DNA from: Vibrio tubiashii | Lineage (GTDB): Bacteria > Pseudomonadota > Gammaproteobacteria > Enterobacterales > Vibrionaceae | DNA: 64,000 nucleotides | Direction of reading: 5' to 3' | NCBI RefSeq assembly: GCF_028551255.1 | Contig: NZ_CP117029.1 | Coordinates: 3,236,915 to 3,300,914, forward strand | Part shown: positions 53,835-62,850 of the stretch, piece after piece | Numbering within the stretch: position 1 is the first letter of the stretch | Layout: each line of letters starts with the position of its first letter | Notes under the pieces: model-generated | Told to the model about the DNA's origin: nothing | The model's input: only the letters and a program-made list of their open reading frames with translations | Database searches by the model: none | Program-made: the position numbers and the translations under genes

Positions 53835-55508
53835 ATGAAGTATCGTCATCACCATGATCAACTACAGTATTTCTGCCGTGAGCGAGGTTGGCGTTCGTTG
53901 AGCTCTTCGGTCAAGGTTATTGCTAGAACGCGTTCACCTGATCGGAAGTCAGGTTTCAGTGCTTGTATTGAAATCATCAATATGGACAAGCAGACGATTC
54001 GAATGATAGTGCCTGCCAGAAAGATCATGGGAGGGACCAACTATCAATTAAGAGATGAATTATTCGATACCGGTTTTTGGCTGGAGCCTGAGCAAACTGC
54101 ATGGAATATGGTCCAGCGCTATTTGCGGGAAGAGCTCAAAGCGGCGGAAACGGCCTTTTGTGTTACAAGAACAGGTTGGCATGACAAGGTGTTCGTCACT
54201 CCGGAGAAAAGTTTCGGACGGTCAGATGAGTCTTACTACTTTTCAGGTGGTATGGCTGATTCACTCTGCTTGGCAGAAGGCAGCTTAGCGGAATGGCAAA
54301 GTGAAGTTGGTTCTTTGTTGGTCGGCAACCCATTGCTCATTTTTTCTGTTGGTGTTGCGTTGGCCGCACCGCTTCTCAAGCCGGTAGGGATGGAAAGTGC
54401 GGCATTCCATATTATGGGGCCATCTTCGTCGGGGAAGTCTGTCACATCGTTTGTTGCAGCGTCTGTTTATGCTGATAAGTCATATATCAAGTCGTGGAAA
54501 ACGACGGCAAACGGTATTGAAGCGGTTGCATCGGAACATCATGACATGTTGCTTGTGTTAGATGAGCTTGGGTTGTGCTCGGCGGAAGAAGCCAGTTCTG
54601 CGGCTTATCAAATCGTCAACGGATGTGGAAAGTTGCGAGCAACGGAAACAGGCGGTCTGGCGAATATAGCTAATTGGCGTACGTTGACCTTGAGTAATGG
54701 AGAGATTGGCCTGACAGAGCTGATGGAGTCCTCTGGTTATCAAGTGAAAGCAGGTCAGCTCATTCGAGTTATCGAAATTCCTGCGGAAGAGCGTTTCGGT
54801 TGTTTTGCGGATCTACACCGATTTTCCTCACCATCTCAGTTTGCTGAGCACTTGGAAAAGCAGACTCAAAAGTACTTTGGCACCTTGTTCACGGCTTGGA
54901 TGACGCTTATTTCAGATAAGCCCGATCTGGAAGTCGTTTTACAGCGTGACATCGAAACGCTGAGGCAGCATTGGTCTAAAAGCAATTATTCCGGCCAGGT
55001 TCATCGGGTATTGAAGCGCTTTGTCTTGGTTGGTGTCGCGTTGTCTGTTGCGTCACGAAACCAGTTAGTGCCATGGACTGAAGAAGAGTCGCTCTATTCC
55101 GTATATAGCGTTTTTAGTCGCTGGTTATCTCACAGAGGGCACCAGCACAATCAAGAAACGTATGAGGTGTTGAGTGCTTTGAAACAAGCGATTAGCCATT
55201 GGGAAAATAAGCTTCCTGAATTCTGTACAAGCAGACCGTCAAAGTTTGGTTACTGGCGGCAGGATGGTGATGACGTCCAGTGGCTTATCCACAAACAAGA
55301 ATTTGTTAAGCAGCTACGACTGCGGCGTCAGTATAAGAGTCAATTGAGCCCTTTGATTCATAAAGGGTGGTTTGAAACCAATGAAGATCGTAGGGGAACA
55401 CTTCGGGTTATCGAAAAGAAGAACGGTACTGAGTTTGATCATCGTTTTTTCGCCTTCTGGCCGGAAAAGATCCTCTCTGAGTTGAAGGAGATGGGTATTG
55501 ATGAATAG
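53835..55508 (+). CDS. DUF927-domain ATPase, probable replication or mobility protein
   Basis: A 557-residue protein with a DUF927 core resembling the helicase part of phage and plasmid primase-helicases. The central region has FHIMGPSSSGKSVTSFVAAS (Walker A, residues 195-202), MLLVLDELG (Walker B, 238-246) and the sensor-like stretch ATETGGLANIANWRTLTLSNGE. The N-terminal 100 residues are a small unique domain, and the C-terminal 130 residues are likely a winged helix. GGAGG precedes the ATG. In islands of this kind such proteins may support replication of the excised circle. No separate primase is seen. Confidence 0.85.
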   Translation: MKYRHHHDQLQYFCRERGWRSLSSSVKVIARTRSPDRKSGFSACIEIINMDKQTIRMIVPARKIMGGTNYQLRDELFDTGFWLEPEQTAWNMVQRYLREELKAAETAFCVTRTGWHDKVFVTPEKSFGRSDESYYFSGGMADSLCLAEGSLAEWQSEVGSLLVGNPLLIFSVGVALAAPLLKPVGMESAAFHIMGPSSSGKSVTSFVAASVYADKSYIKSWKTTANGIEAVASEHHDMLLVLDELGLCSAEEASSAAYQIVNGCGKLRATETGGLANIANWRTLTLSNGEIGLTELMESSGYQVKAGQLIRVIEIPAEERFGCFADLHRFSSPSQFAEHLEKQTQKYFGTLFTAWMTLISDKPDLEVVLQRDIETLRQHWSKSNYSGQVHRVLKRFVLVGVALSVASRNQLVPWTEEESLYSVYSVFSRWLSHRGHQHNQETYEVLSALKQAISHWENKLPEFCTSRPSKFGYWRQDGDDVQWLIHKQEFVKQLRLRRQYKSQLSPLIHKGWFETNEDRRGTLRVIEKKNGTEFDHRFFAFWPEKILSELKEMGIDE

Positions 55509-55568
55509 TGTACTTCCCAGTTTTCCCACTCTTCCCAGAGACATTCTAATGGGTGAGGAGGGGATACG

Positions 55569-55904
55569 ATGACAACCAACGAGCAAGTTCTTCTTCAATC
55601 CATTCTCGCCAAAATAGATCGTGTTGAGCGCGCTGTTCTGGAGCAGCGTTTGCAGCAACAAAAGGTGGAGCTCCTTGGAAAGGACATTCTAACCGTTGAT
55701 GAATGTGCAGCCTTGCTGGGTTTATCAACCAACCAGCTTTATAAGCTAACGAGCTCGGCAGAGATCCCTTACTTTAAGCTTGGCAAACACCTCCGATTTG
55801 AGCGTCAAGCCATCATGAGTTGGGTTGAGGAGCAGCGTGTTTCATCTCGCCATGAGATAGAAAAAAGGGCAGCAAACTATGTCGCCACCACTTCTCGTAA
55901 GTAG
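55569..55904 (+). CDS. Excisionase-like HTH protein
   Basis: A 111-residue protein with an N-terminal coiled stretch (SILAKIDRVERAVLEQRLQQQ). An excisionase/MerR-type HTH follows: ILTVDECAALLGLSTNQLYKLTSSAEIPYFKLGKHLRFERQAIMSWVEEQ. The layout is common among small proteins next to tyrosine integrases, often called excisionase or helix-turn-helix domain protein. AGGAGG stands before the ATG. It is tail to tail with the integrase gene and follows the DUF927 gene by 60 bases. It is a second candidate, beside AlpA, for directing excision. Confidence 0.88.
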   Translation: MTTNEQVLLQSILAKIDRVERAVLEQRLQQQKVELLGKDILTVDECAALLGLSTNQLYKLTSSAEIPYFKLGKHLRFERQAIMSWVEEQRVSSRHEIEKRAANYVATTSRK

Positions 55905-55916
55905 TACCTTCATAGC

Positions 55917-55936
55917 AGCGGCCTCATCAGGCCGCT
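55917..55936. terminator. Hairpin between the excisionase-like gene and int
   Basis: AGCGGCCT / AGGCCGCT with a four-base loop, between converging genes and overlapping the last codons of int. There is no strong T run on either side, so its terminator function is uncertain. Confidence 0.45.
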
Positions 55937-57102
55937 GAATCCTTTCCAGAAGCAAAAATATCAGGGAATGTGAGCATGGCTTCCATCCTGCGTTGTTCAA
56001 TGATGTCAGCGTAGATCTCTGTTGTCTTAAGTTCGCTATGACCGAGCAATCGAGACACCGAGTAAATATCTACACCTCTGCTCAATTGGATCACGGCAAA
56101 GGTATGGCGGCCACTGTGGAATGTAACGTGCTTACTGATTCCAGCAGCTAGGCTCCATCTAAGCAGTTCTACATTCATATAAGAAGAGTATTTTAATCCC
56201 TTGAATACGCGCTCGTGTGCCGCTTTGACTGGGCCTAAGAGTGATTCCGCGAACTTTGGTAGGTCTAGGTACTGAAGGCTCTTAGCATCGCCGTGAGAGA
56301 GTTTGACTTGGTCGAAGATAATGCGTTTGTGATTATTGAATGTCTCTATTTCTGACCAGGTAAGTCGGTGGATGTCGCACCAACGCATCCCCGTTGCACA
56401 TGAGAACAAAAACGCCCTTTTGAGGACTTGATAGCGACACTCCGTTTGGGCTAACGCGTTGACCTCATCCAGTGTTAAATAAACCCGCTTCGTTGTTTTC
56501 GCTTTGATGCTGGTTACTTGTGACAGTGGATTATCACGAATAATGCCTTCACGATGTGCTTCGTTGATTGCCGCGCGAATTTTATTGAAGTAGGAGCTTT
56601 GTGTGTTGCGAGATAAAGGCTCATCACTTTTGGTCTTCGCCTCATTGGTCAGATAATACTTAAACCCGTCTAACCAGTCTTTATCCAGCTCATCAAAGCT
56701 AAGATCATGTTTCCCGCAGTAGAACAGCAGGTGTTTACGAGCTGACAGCCATATCGAGTGGTTGGAGGTTGAGGTGGTTTGTTCTTTGATATCAACTTGC
56801 CGTTGAAAGTAATCAATGAAGCTAGCTGAACGCTTAGTTCGATCCTCAAAACCATGCTTTTTGGATTGCCACTCAACCAGTCGTTTGCTCTTAATAGTTT
56901 CGGCTAGGAGAAGGTGCTCTTTGTTGTGTTGGCGCTGGGTGGGTGTTTTAGGTTTGTCGTAGACAAACAGATCTAGCACTTCGTGTTCACGTTTTCGCTG
57001 ACGAGATCCGTTTGATTTAATGGTATAACCGTGGTCATAAATGAGACGCAATGTTCGCGTTCCATCTGCTTTAAGTGCCCGTTTTTCAATGAAAATTTTC
57101 AT
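55927..57102 (-). CDS. int: Tyrosine integrase of the island
   Basis: This site-specific recombinase inserts and excises the island at the mnmE 3' end. From the ATG at 57102 the protein has 391 residues. The catalytic set is Arg240 (CATGMRWCDIHRL), His329 and Arg332 (FHSGRHTFAV), His355 (LLGHSELKTTEIY) and the nucleophile Tyr364. The N-terminal arm-binding domain (MKIFIEKRALKADGTRTL) and the SAM-like core-binding domain resemble integrases common in Bacteroidetes, not the P4-like integrase of SGI1. A TTG twelve bases upstream is less likely. Repeats that could bind the protein overlap its ribosome-binding region. Confidence 0.95.
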   Translation of the reverse strand: MKIFIEKRALKADGTRTLRLIYDHGYTIKSNGSRQRKREHEVLDLFVYDKPKTPTQRQHNKEHLLLAETIKSKRLVEWQSKKHGFEDRTKRSASFIDYFQRQVDIKEQTTSTSNHSIWLSARKHLLFYCGKHDLSFDELDKDWLDGFKYYLTNEAKTKSDEPLSRNTQSSYFNKIRAAINEAHREGIIRDNPLSQVTSIKAKTTKRVYLTLDEVNALAQTECRYQVLKRAFLFSCATGMRWCDIHRLTWSEIETFNNHKRIIFDQVKLSHGDAKSLQYLDLPKFAESLLGPVKAAHERVFKGLKYSSYMNVELLRWSLAAGISKHVTFHSGRHTFAVIQLSRGVDIYSVSRLLGHSELKTTEIYADIIEQRRMEAMLTFPDIFASGKDSAA

Positions 57103-57105
57103 GTT

Positions 57106-57178
57106 TGTCCCCAATTGGTCCCCAATACGGCATTTATCATGTCATTGGGGACCAACTGGGGACTAGATTTGGCAATTA
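57106..57178. repeat. Right arm-type repeats around the int start
   Basis: TTGGGGACCAATTGGGGAC on the minus strand (about 57109-57127) and TTGGGGACCAACTGGGGAC on the plus strand (about 57143-57161) form an inverted pair. The plus copy continues like the left-end repeat at 35157-35190. They lie between int and attR and probably bind the integrase, which would also let it control its own expression. Confidence 0.65.
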
Positions 57179-57273
57179 ACGGCAACGGATGGAAACAAAC
57201 GGCAAATGACGATCTAATAAAATCAGTGTGTTATCTACCGTTGCTTGCTGTTGTTTTCCGTTATTTGCCCACT

Positions 57274-57291
57274 TTACTTCCCGATACAGAA
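57274..57291. other. Right attachment site (attR) within mnmE
   Basis: TTACTTCCCGATACAGAA, encoding Phe-Cys-Ile-Gly-Lys-stop of mnmE on the minus strand. It pairs with attL at 35101-35118. Confidence 0.93.
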
Positions 57292-58635
57292 AGAAGAGAA
57301 GATGCGCCCTAGAAGGTCATCTGAGCTAAACTCGCCGGTTATCTCACTTAAGTGCTGCTGAGTGATACGCAGTTCCTCAGCCAAGATTTCTCCTGCCATA
57401 TAGCCTTCGAGTTGCTGCTGACCTATATCTAGGTGCTCTGCGGCGCGATCGAGTGCTTCCAAGTGGCGTCGTCGGGCCATAAAGCCGCCTTCATTACCAC
57501 CAGCGAACCCCATGCACTCTTTGAGGTGAGTTCGTAGCGCTTCAACACCATCGCCTGTTTTCGCTGAGAGCCTGATTAAGGTTGGATCGTTGACATGACA
57601 GATACCGAGATCTTCACCTGTTTGATCGGCCTTGTTACGGATCACTGTCATACCGATATTATCGGGCAAGCGATCAACGAAGTCTGGCCAAATCTCTTTC
57701 GGATCGGTAGCGTCTGTCGTCGTGCCATCCACCATAAACAGAACTCGGTCTGCTTGAGCAATTTCATCCCAAGCGCGTTCGATACCGATTTTTTCAACTT
57801 CATCAGAGGCGTCACGCAAACCTGCGGTATCAATAATATGCAGTGGCATCCCATCAATATGAATGTGTTCGCGCAGTACATCACGAGTTGTGCCGGCAAT
57901 ATCCGTCACAATCGCAGATTCTTTACCTGACAAAGCATTGAGAAGGCTTGATTTACCCGCATTCGGACGACCTGCGATGACCACTTTCATCCCTTCGCGC
58001 ATGATAGCGCCTTGTGTCGCTTCTTTGCGTACCGCTGCTAGGTTATCGATGATGGTTTGCAGGTCAGCAGCGACCTTACCATCGGCAAGAAAGTCGATCT
58101 CTTCTTCTGGGAAATCAATCGCCGCTTCGACATAGATACGTAAGTGGATCAGTGATTCTACAAGCGTATTAATTCGGCCTGAAAATGCGCCTTGCAGTGA
58201 CTGGAGTGCAGATTTGGCCGCTTCTTCAGAACTAGCATCAATTAAGTCAGCAATCGCTTCTGCTTGAGCCAGATCGAGCTTATCGTTTAGGAAAGCACGC
58301 TCTGAGAACTCACCAGGTCGTGCGGTACGTATCCCAGGGATCTGGAGGATGCGCTTAATCAGCATATCCATCACAACTGGACCGCCATGCCCTTGAAGCT
58401 CAAGAACATCCTCACCAGTAAATGAATGTGGGTTAGGGAAGTAGAGTGCGATACCTTGGTCGATCTGATGGCCATCTTGCGAGTTAAATGGCAGATACTC
58501 AGCGTAACGTGGACGTAACTCTTTGCCTGTCACTTCAGCCGCGACTTGCGCTGCCAAAGGGCCGGATACGCGAATAATCCCGACGCCACCACGACCGGGC
58601 GCTGTTGCTTGAGCAACGATGGTATCTGTTGTCAT
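57274..58635 (-). CDS. mnmE: tRNA modification GTPase MnmE (TrmE)
   Basis: MnmE is the GTPase partner of MnmG in making cmnm5U34 in tRNA. The 453-residue protein begins [24 protein letters not shown] (formyl-THF-binding domain). Its G domain has [14 protein letters not shown] (about residue 223), [17 protein letters not shown] and RNKAD, and it ends in the invariant FCIGK, whose Cys is catalytically important. The last six codons come from the att site, so the island restores the reading frame exactly. The former terminator was left behind at 35070-35095. Confidence 0.99.
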   Translation of the reverse strand: MTTDTIVAQATAPGRGGVGIIRVSGPLAAQVAAEVTGKELRPRYAEYLPFNSQDGHQIDQGIALYFPNPHSFTGEDVLELQGHGGPVVMDMLIKRILQIPGIRTARPGEFSERAFLNDKLDLAQAEAIADLIDASSEEAAKSALQSLQGAFSGRINTLVESLIHLRIYVEAAIDFPEEEIDFLADGKVAADLQTIIDNLAAVRKEATQGAIMREGMKVVIAGRPNAGKSSLLNALSGKESAIVTDIAGTTRDVLREHIHIDGMPLHIIDTAGLRDASDEVEKIGIERAWDEIAQADRVLFMVDGTTTDATDPKEIWPDFVDRLPDNIGMTVIRNKADQTGEDLGICHVNDPTLIRLSAKTGDGVEALRTHLKECMGFAGGNEGGFMARRRHLEALDRAAEHLDIGQQQLEGYMAGEILAEELRITQQHLSEITGEFSSDDLLGRIFSSFCIGK

Positions 58636-58706
58636 AAATGTGCCTGTGCTATCTAAATGCCGCGCTGGGCAAAAATTCTGTTAGCTGAATTGTAATCAGC
58701 TCAAAT

Positions 58707-58733
58707 AAAAAAGGCGACCTTTTGGCCGCCTTT
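58707..58733 (-). terminator. Terminator after yidC
   Basis: The minus-strand hairpin AAAGGCGGCC / GGTCGCCTTT is followed by TTTTATT. It separates the rpmH-rnpA-yidD-yidC unit from mnmE. Confidence 0.85.
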
Positions 58734-58754
58734 CGTTGTTAATTCCACTAAAGG

Positions 58755-60374
58755 TTACTTGCTGTGTAAGCCTTTTTTCTCCAGTGCTTTGTAAATAAGC
58801 GTTTGCTGGATAAGGGTTACGATGTTCGATACTAGCCAGTAAAGAACTAGACCTGATGGGAAGAACAGGAAGAAGAAAGTAAACATAACCGGCATAAAGG
58901 TCATGATCTTCTGCTGCATTGGATCCGTTACGGTTGTTGGGCTCATCTTCTGGATTAAGAACATAGAAGCACCCATCAGTAGTGGCAAGATATAGTATGG
59001 GTCTTGCGCTGAAAGGTCATGAATCCAACCAAAGAATGGTGAGTGACGTAGCTCTACCGATTCCATTAGTGCCCAGTAAAGAGCGATGAAAATAGGCATC
59101 TGTAGAATCAGAGGTAAACAGCCACCAAGTGGGTTTACTTTCTCTTTCTTATACAGTTCCATCATTTCTTGGCTCATGCGTTGACGGTCATCGCCAATAC
59201 GCTCACGCATCGCTTGCAGCTTAGGCTGAAGCATACGCATTTTCGCCATTGAGGTGTACTGTGCCTTAGTCAGTGGGTACATCGCACCACGGACAATGAA
59301 GGTCAAACAGATGATTGCCACACCCCAGTTGCTAACAAAGCCTTGAATGAACGAAAGCAGTGAGTGCAGAGGTTTTGCAATAAACCATAACCAACCGTAG
59401 TCAACTACTAGGTCTAGGTTTGGTGCCACTTCAGCCATTTGGTCTTGCAGTTTAGGACCAACCCAAAGTGTTGCTTTGAAGTTTGCGCTATCGCCATCCG
59501 CAATGGTTTTGTTTGGCATGCGAACACCGATATCACCTAGGTTACCGATCACACGAGTGTAAAGGTTAGTACCTGGTTCATCACGTGGAATCCACGCAGT
59601 CGCGAAGTAGTGTTGGATCATCGCTGCCCAACCCTGACCATTAGTTAGTGGTAGAGATAGGTTACGATCTTGCATGTCTTCGAAGCTGTACTTCTTGTAG
59701 CGAGTATCTTCAGTAGAGTATGCACCACCGCGGTAAGTTGGCATTGTGATGCTACCACCAGCGTCAAGTAGGTTTTGACGTAGGTGAGCGTACATACCAA
59801 ATGTCGCGTTGTTGCCAGATTTGTTTACGATGTCATATTCAACGTCAAGTGCGTAGCTTCCACGCTTAACAATGAATGTTTTTGTGTACTCAAGGCCATT
59901 GGCAGTGAATGTCATTGGAATACGCAGTTCATCTTGACCATCAGCTAGAGTAAAGCTGTCTGCGCTTACTGAGTAAGCAGGGCGGTTTGAGCTGCTAAGG
60001 TCGATACCTTGAGGGCCTACAAGACCACTTTGCGCGATAAACTGATGGCCGGCTTCGTTCTTAAGCAGAACAAATGGGTCAGATGAATCTAGCTCGTTTG
60101 AGTATTGGTTTAGGTCTGCATGAATAACATCACCACCCACCGTATCAATCGACAGAGTCAATACATCAGTGGTCACAGTAACCGTTTTAGCAGAAGCTTG
60201 CTGCATTGGAGCTGGATCTAGCTCGTCGGCAAAAGATGGTGCAGGTAGAGTACTGCTTGATTGAGCCTGCTCAACCGGCTGAGGCGTTGGATTCTTTGCA
60301 ACTTGCCATTGCTGGAACAATAGGAAAGAAACCAGTGCTAGCGCGATTAACAGGATATTACGTTGAGAATCCAT
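58755..60374 (-). CDS. yidC: Membrane protein insertase YidC
   Basis: YidC inserts membrane proteins such as F0 subunit c, alone or with SecYEG. The 539-residue protein has an N-terminal span ([18 protein letters not shown]), the large periplasmic beta domain of gram-negative YidC, and the conserved five-span core. That core has [52 protein letters not shown] in its cytoplasmic loop and [22 protein letters not shown] after it. It starts two bases after the yidD stop. Confidence 0.99.
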   Translation of the reverse strand: MDSQRNILLIALALVSFLLFQQWQVAKNPTPQPVEQAQSSSTLPAPSFADELDPAPMQQASAKTVTVTTDVLTLSIDTVGGDVIHADLNQYSNELDSSDPFVLLKNEAGHQFIAQSGLVGPQGIDLSSSNRPAYSVSADSFTLADGQDELRIPMTFTANGLEYTKTFIVKRGSYALDVEYDIVNKSGNNATFGMYAHLRQNLLDAGGSITMPTYRGGAYSTEDTRYKKYSFEDMQDRNLSLPLTNGQGWAAMIQHYFATAWIPRDEPGTNLYTRVIGNLGDIGVRMPNKTIADGDSANFKATLWVGPKLQDQMAEVAPNLDLVVDYGWLWFIAKPLHSLLSFIQGFVSNWGVAIICLTFIVRGAMYPLTKAQYTSMAKMRMLQPKLQAMRERIGDDRQRMSQEMMELYKKEKVNPLGGCLPLILQMPIFIALYWALMESVELRHSPFFGWIHDLSAQDPYYILPLLMGASMFLIQKMSPTTVTDPMQQKIMTFMPVMFTFFFLFFPSGLVLYWLVSNIVTLIQQTLIYKALEKKGLHSK

Positions 60375-60376
60375 CG

Positions 60377-60634
60377 TTATTTATCTCTGTCTTGTTTTTG
60401 GACTGGTGGAACGGGGTCATACCCCCCTTCATTCAAAGGATGGCATTTTAATAGACGTTTGCTCGATAACCAACACCCTTTTACAAAACCGTGAGCTTTT
60501 AACGCTTCAATGGCATAAGTAGAGCAGGTTGGAGTAAAACGACAACGTGGTCCGATAAGCGGACTAATAAAACCTTGATAGAGACGGACGAATCCGATTG
60601 CTAACCACGCGAAGGGCGAGACAGGCGCTGCCAT
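60377..60634 (-). CDS. yidD: Membrane protein insertion efficiency factor YidD
   Basis: A small amphipathic protein of 85 residues that attaches to the inner membrane and aids insertion by YidC. It shows the family signature [31 protein letters not shown] with three cysteines, then [12 protein letters not shown]. It overlaps the end of rnpA by 34 bases and is followed by yidC, the conserved order in bacteria. Confidence 0.97.
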   Translation of the reverse strand: MAAPVSPFAWLAIGFVRLYQGFISPLIGPRCRFTPTCSTYAIEALKAHGFVKGCWLSSKRLLKCHPLNEGGYDPVPPVQKQDRDK

Positions 60635-60957
60635 AATTTATCAAACAGTTTGAAAATATCTTCATTGCTTAAATCTTGCGCGCTTTTCTTGGCAATAACA
60701 ACAAAATCTTTGTTAGCAAGCTGATGTTGATTGTTACGAAAGCTTTCACGTGCAAGGCGCTTAAAACGGTTACGACCTACAGCGGTTTTGATCTGTTTCT
60801 TGGGAACGGCTAAACCTAGTCGAGGATGAGATAGGCTATTTTTACGAGCAATGATGGTGAAATGAGGTGAGCCAGCTCTGTGAGCTTGCTGAAAGACATT
60901 TTGATAATGCTCGGGAGTTAACAAGCGTAACTCCCGATTGAACGCGTACGTTTTCAA
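60601..60957 (-). CDS. rnpA: Ribonuclease P protein component
   Basis: This is the protein cofactor of RNase P, which trims the 5' ends of tRNA precursors. The 118-residue protein has [17 protein letters not shown] at its start and the RNA-binding motif [16 protein letters not shown] in the middle. The frame is closed just upstream and no ATG exists there, so the start is TTG at 60957. It lies 13 bases after rpmH and has no clear Shine-Dalgarno sequence, suggesting coupling to rpmH translation. The E. coli gene also uses a non-ATG start. Confidence 0.96.
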   Translation of the reverse strand: MKTYAFNRELRLLTPEHYQNVFQQAHRAGSPHFTIIARKNSLSHPRLGLAVPKKQIKTAVGRNRFKRLARESFRNNQHQLANKDFVVIAKKSAQDLSNEDIFKLFDKLWQRLSRPSRG

Positions 60958-60970
60958 AATAATCTAACGA

Positions 60971-61105
60971 TTACTTAGAAAGACGCTTACGGCCTTTTGC
61001 ACGACGTGCATTGATAGTAGCACGACCGTTCTTAGTAGCCATACGTGCACGGAAACCGTGAGTACGCTTGCGCTTTAGAACTGAAGGTTGAAAAGTGCGT
61101 TTCAT
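60971..61105 (-). CDS. rpmH: 50S ribosomal protein L34
   Basis: A 44-residue, highly basic ribosomal protein. It starts [19 protein letters not shown] and ends AKGRKRLSK, the invariant L34 sequence. AAAGGTAA stands before the ATG at 61105. It is the first gene of the rpmH-rnpA-yidD-yidC unit. The 229 bases upstream (61106-61334) hold its promoter region and the end of the ABC transporter genes. Confidence 0.99.
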   Translation of the reverse strand: MKRTFQPSVLKRKRTHGFRARMATKNGRATINARRAKGRKRLSK

Positions 61106-61334
61106 GATAATTACCTTTACTGATCAGTAGTTTTAGGTCAATGTTAACCCGGCGTGGGCAATAACGTCTTCTTTATATATAAAGAGGACAAACCGACGCC
61201 TCTCAACAAAGAGGCGGAATTGTAATCACAGTCACACAAAGTGTCAATCTTTGTGCAAGCGCTAAATTCCGACCGGGCGATTATACGTAGTGTGAGCAAA
61301 ATCTCAAGGATCGTTCGATCCTATCCGTTGATCT

Positions 61335-62072
61335 TTACTCAGCACCGACTTGTCGAAGAAATTTTTGCAAGCGAGGATCTTGTGGATTGCCAAAGATATC
61401 CTGTGGAGAACCTTGCTCAACAATGTTTCCTTCCGCCATAAAGATCACTCTGTCGGCGACCTCTCTGGCAAATTGCATTTCGTGAGTCACCACCAGCATC
61501 GTCTGATGCTTAGTTGCTAAGTCCTTCATTAAATTAAGAACTTCTCCAACCCACTCGGGATCAAGCGCTGATGTCGGCTCATCAAATAGCAGTAGCTCAG
61601 GTTGCAGCGCCATCGCTCTGCCGATACCCACACGCTGCTGCTGGCCCCCAGACAGTGCCGCTGGATAACTATCCCCTTTGTCACCTAAACCAATGTCATC
61701 AAGAATCTCTTGAGCACGGCGCAATGCGTCGGCTTTTTTCCAACCGCGCACCGTGACTAAGCCTTCGGCGATATTTTGTCTCGCTGTCATATGAGCGAAA
61801 AGAGCGTAGTTTTGAAACACAAAACCGGTTTTACGCCGCAGAGCTAACACTTCCGCTTTGGTGTGTTTTTCTGTATCAACGCTGACATCATCGATTGTTA
61901 TGACGCCTTTATCCGCATTTTCGAGAAAGTTAACTGTGCGCAGTAAGGTCGATTTACCTGTGCCACTTGAGCCTATGATAACGATGATTTCACCTTGGTT
62001 AATCTCTAGGTCGATGCCTTTGAGAACCTCGGTATCGCCAAAGCGCTTATGGATATTGTTGAGTTTAATCAT
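61335..62072 (-). CDS. Polar amino acid ABC transporter ATP-binding protein
   Basis: The 245-residue ATPase of a PAAT-family importer. It has Walker A GSSGTGKST (about residue 33), the Q loop FVFQNYALFAHMTARQNI, signature LSGGQQQRVGIGRAMAL, Walker B LLLFDEPTSALDPEWV and the H-loop VVTHEM. It resembles GlnQ and ArtP. The ATG overlaps the end of the permease gene by four bases. With the two genes upstream it forms a complete importer (binding protein, permease, ATPase) found in the same place in V. cholerae. Substrate not determined. Confidence 0.95.
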   Translation of the reverse strand: MIKLNNIHKRFGDTEVLKGIDLEINQGEIIVIIGSSGTGKSTLLRTVNFLENADKGVITIDDVSVDTEKHTKAEVLALRRKTGFVFQNYALFAHMTARQNIAEGLVTVRGWKKADALRRAQEILDDIGLGDKGDSYPAALSGGQQQRVGIGRAMALQPELLLFDEPTSALDPEWVGEVLNLMKDLATKHQTMLVVTHEMQFAREVADRVIFMAEGNIVEQGSPQDIFGNPQDPRLQKFLRQVGAE

Positions 62073-62740
62073 CGTACATACGCCTTATTCAGTTTCGCTT
62101 CCGCCCAAATTTGTACTCTAGTCAGAATGACCACCACACCCCAGTAGATTAATGCAACCGCTAAGAATGCTTCAAAAAAGCGGAAGCTGGATGATGCTTC
62201 CATCTGCGCTTTCGCCATGATTTCCGCCACACCGAGTGTAAACGCTAGTGAGGTAGATTTGATCATATCAATGAAGTAGTTCATTAGTGATGGCAGTGCG
62301 ACGCGAGTGGCTTGTGGCAGAATGACTCGACGCATTGCCTGAGAGGTCGTCATGCCTACAGATAAACTGGCTTCCATTTGGCTGCGATCAATACCAATAA
62401 TTGCCGCGCGAATACTTTCGGCCATGTATGCTGCGAAGTGAAGAGTCAAACCAATCACAGCTGCGCTGAAAGCATCCAGTCCAACTAACCATGGAAAGAT
62501 CTGCGGCAGGCCGTAGTAAAGTAGGAATAACTGTACTAACAGTGGCGTACCACGGAAAAAGCTGATGTATAGCTGGCTGAGTTGATCAAGAACTGGGACG
62601 CGAAATACACGGATATTGGCCAAAATGACGGATAAAATCAGTGAAAATAGCAAACCCCAAGTTGCCATCTCCATCGTGGTGCCAAGATACTTGAGCAGTA
62701 TCGGCATCAGATCCAGCATGTAGTTAAAATCGAATCCCAT
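62069..62740 (-). CDS. Polar amino acid ABC transporter permease
   Basis: A 223-residue inner-membrane protein with about five spans. The EAA loop ESIRAAIIGIDRSQMEASLSVGMTTSQAMRRVILPQA contacts the ATPase, and RGTPLLVQLFLLYYGLPQI is typical of the HisM/GlnP class. It overlaps the ATPase gene downstream. A hairpin separates it from the binding-protein gene, which probably lowers its expression relative to the latter. It likely works as a homodimer, since no second permease is present. Confidence 0.95.
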   Translation of the reverse strand: MGFDFNYMLDLMPILLKYLGTTMEMATWGLLFSLILSVILANIRVFRVPVLDQLSQLYISFFRGTPLLVQLFLLYYGLPQIFPWLVGLDAFSAAVIGLTLHFAAYMAESIRAAIIGIDRSQMEASLSVGMTTSQAMRRVILPQATRVALPSLMNYFIDMIKSTSLAFTLGVAEIMAKAQMEASSSFRFFEAFLAVALIYWGVVVILTRVQIWAEAKLNKAYVR

Positions 62741-62778
62741 AGCCTATTCCAATGATTAAATAACGACGTAAAAAAGCA

Positions 62779-62813
62779 AAACCCACTGCAAAGGAAGGGA
62801 AGCAGTGGGTTTA
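62779..62813 (-). terminator. Attenuating hairpin between the binding-protein and permease genes
   Basis: The minus-strand hairpin ACCCACTGC / GCAGTGGGT is followed by TTTGCTTTTTT. Placed after the first gene of the transporter operon, it would favour the binding protein over the membrane parts. Confidence 0.75.
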
Positions 62814-62850
62814 AGAGTTCTATCTAAATCAGATAGAAATGTCTAATGGT

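Larger units (their letters stand above)
35101..57291. mobile_element. 22.2 kb genomic island integrated in the 3' end of mnmE
   Basis: The ends are two 18-base copies of the last mnmE codons: TTATTTTCCGATACAGAA on the left and TTACTTCCCGATACAGAA on the right, matching at 16 of 18. The integrase gene lies next to the right copy, and arm-type repeats lie near both ends. In V. cholerae mioC and mnmE are neighbours, so the 22 kb is extra. Contents are a regulator with small membrane proteins (left), mobilization genes (middle), a restriction and defence operon, and AlpA, DUF927, excisionase and integrase (right). The site is the one used by Salmonella genomic island 1, but the integrase is of another type. 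Confidence 0.92.

Noticed and set aside
53835..55508. The DUF927 protein as a full replication initiator
   Set aside because: No primase or relaxase motif is visible, only an ATPase core, so a replication role stays an inference.
35101..57291. Insertion sequences or a CRISPR array in the island
   Set aside because: No transposase frame, terminal inverted repeat pair with target duplication, or regularly spaced repeat-spacer array was seen.
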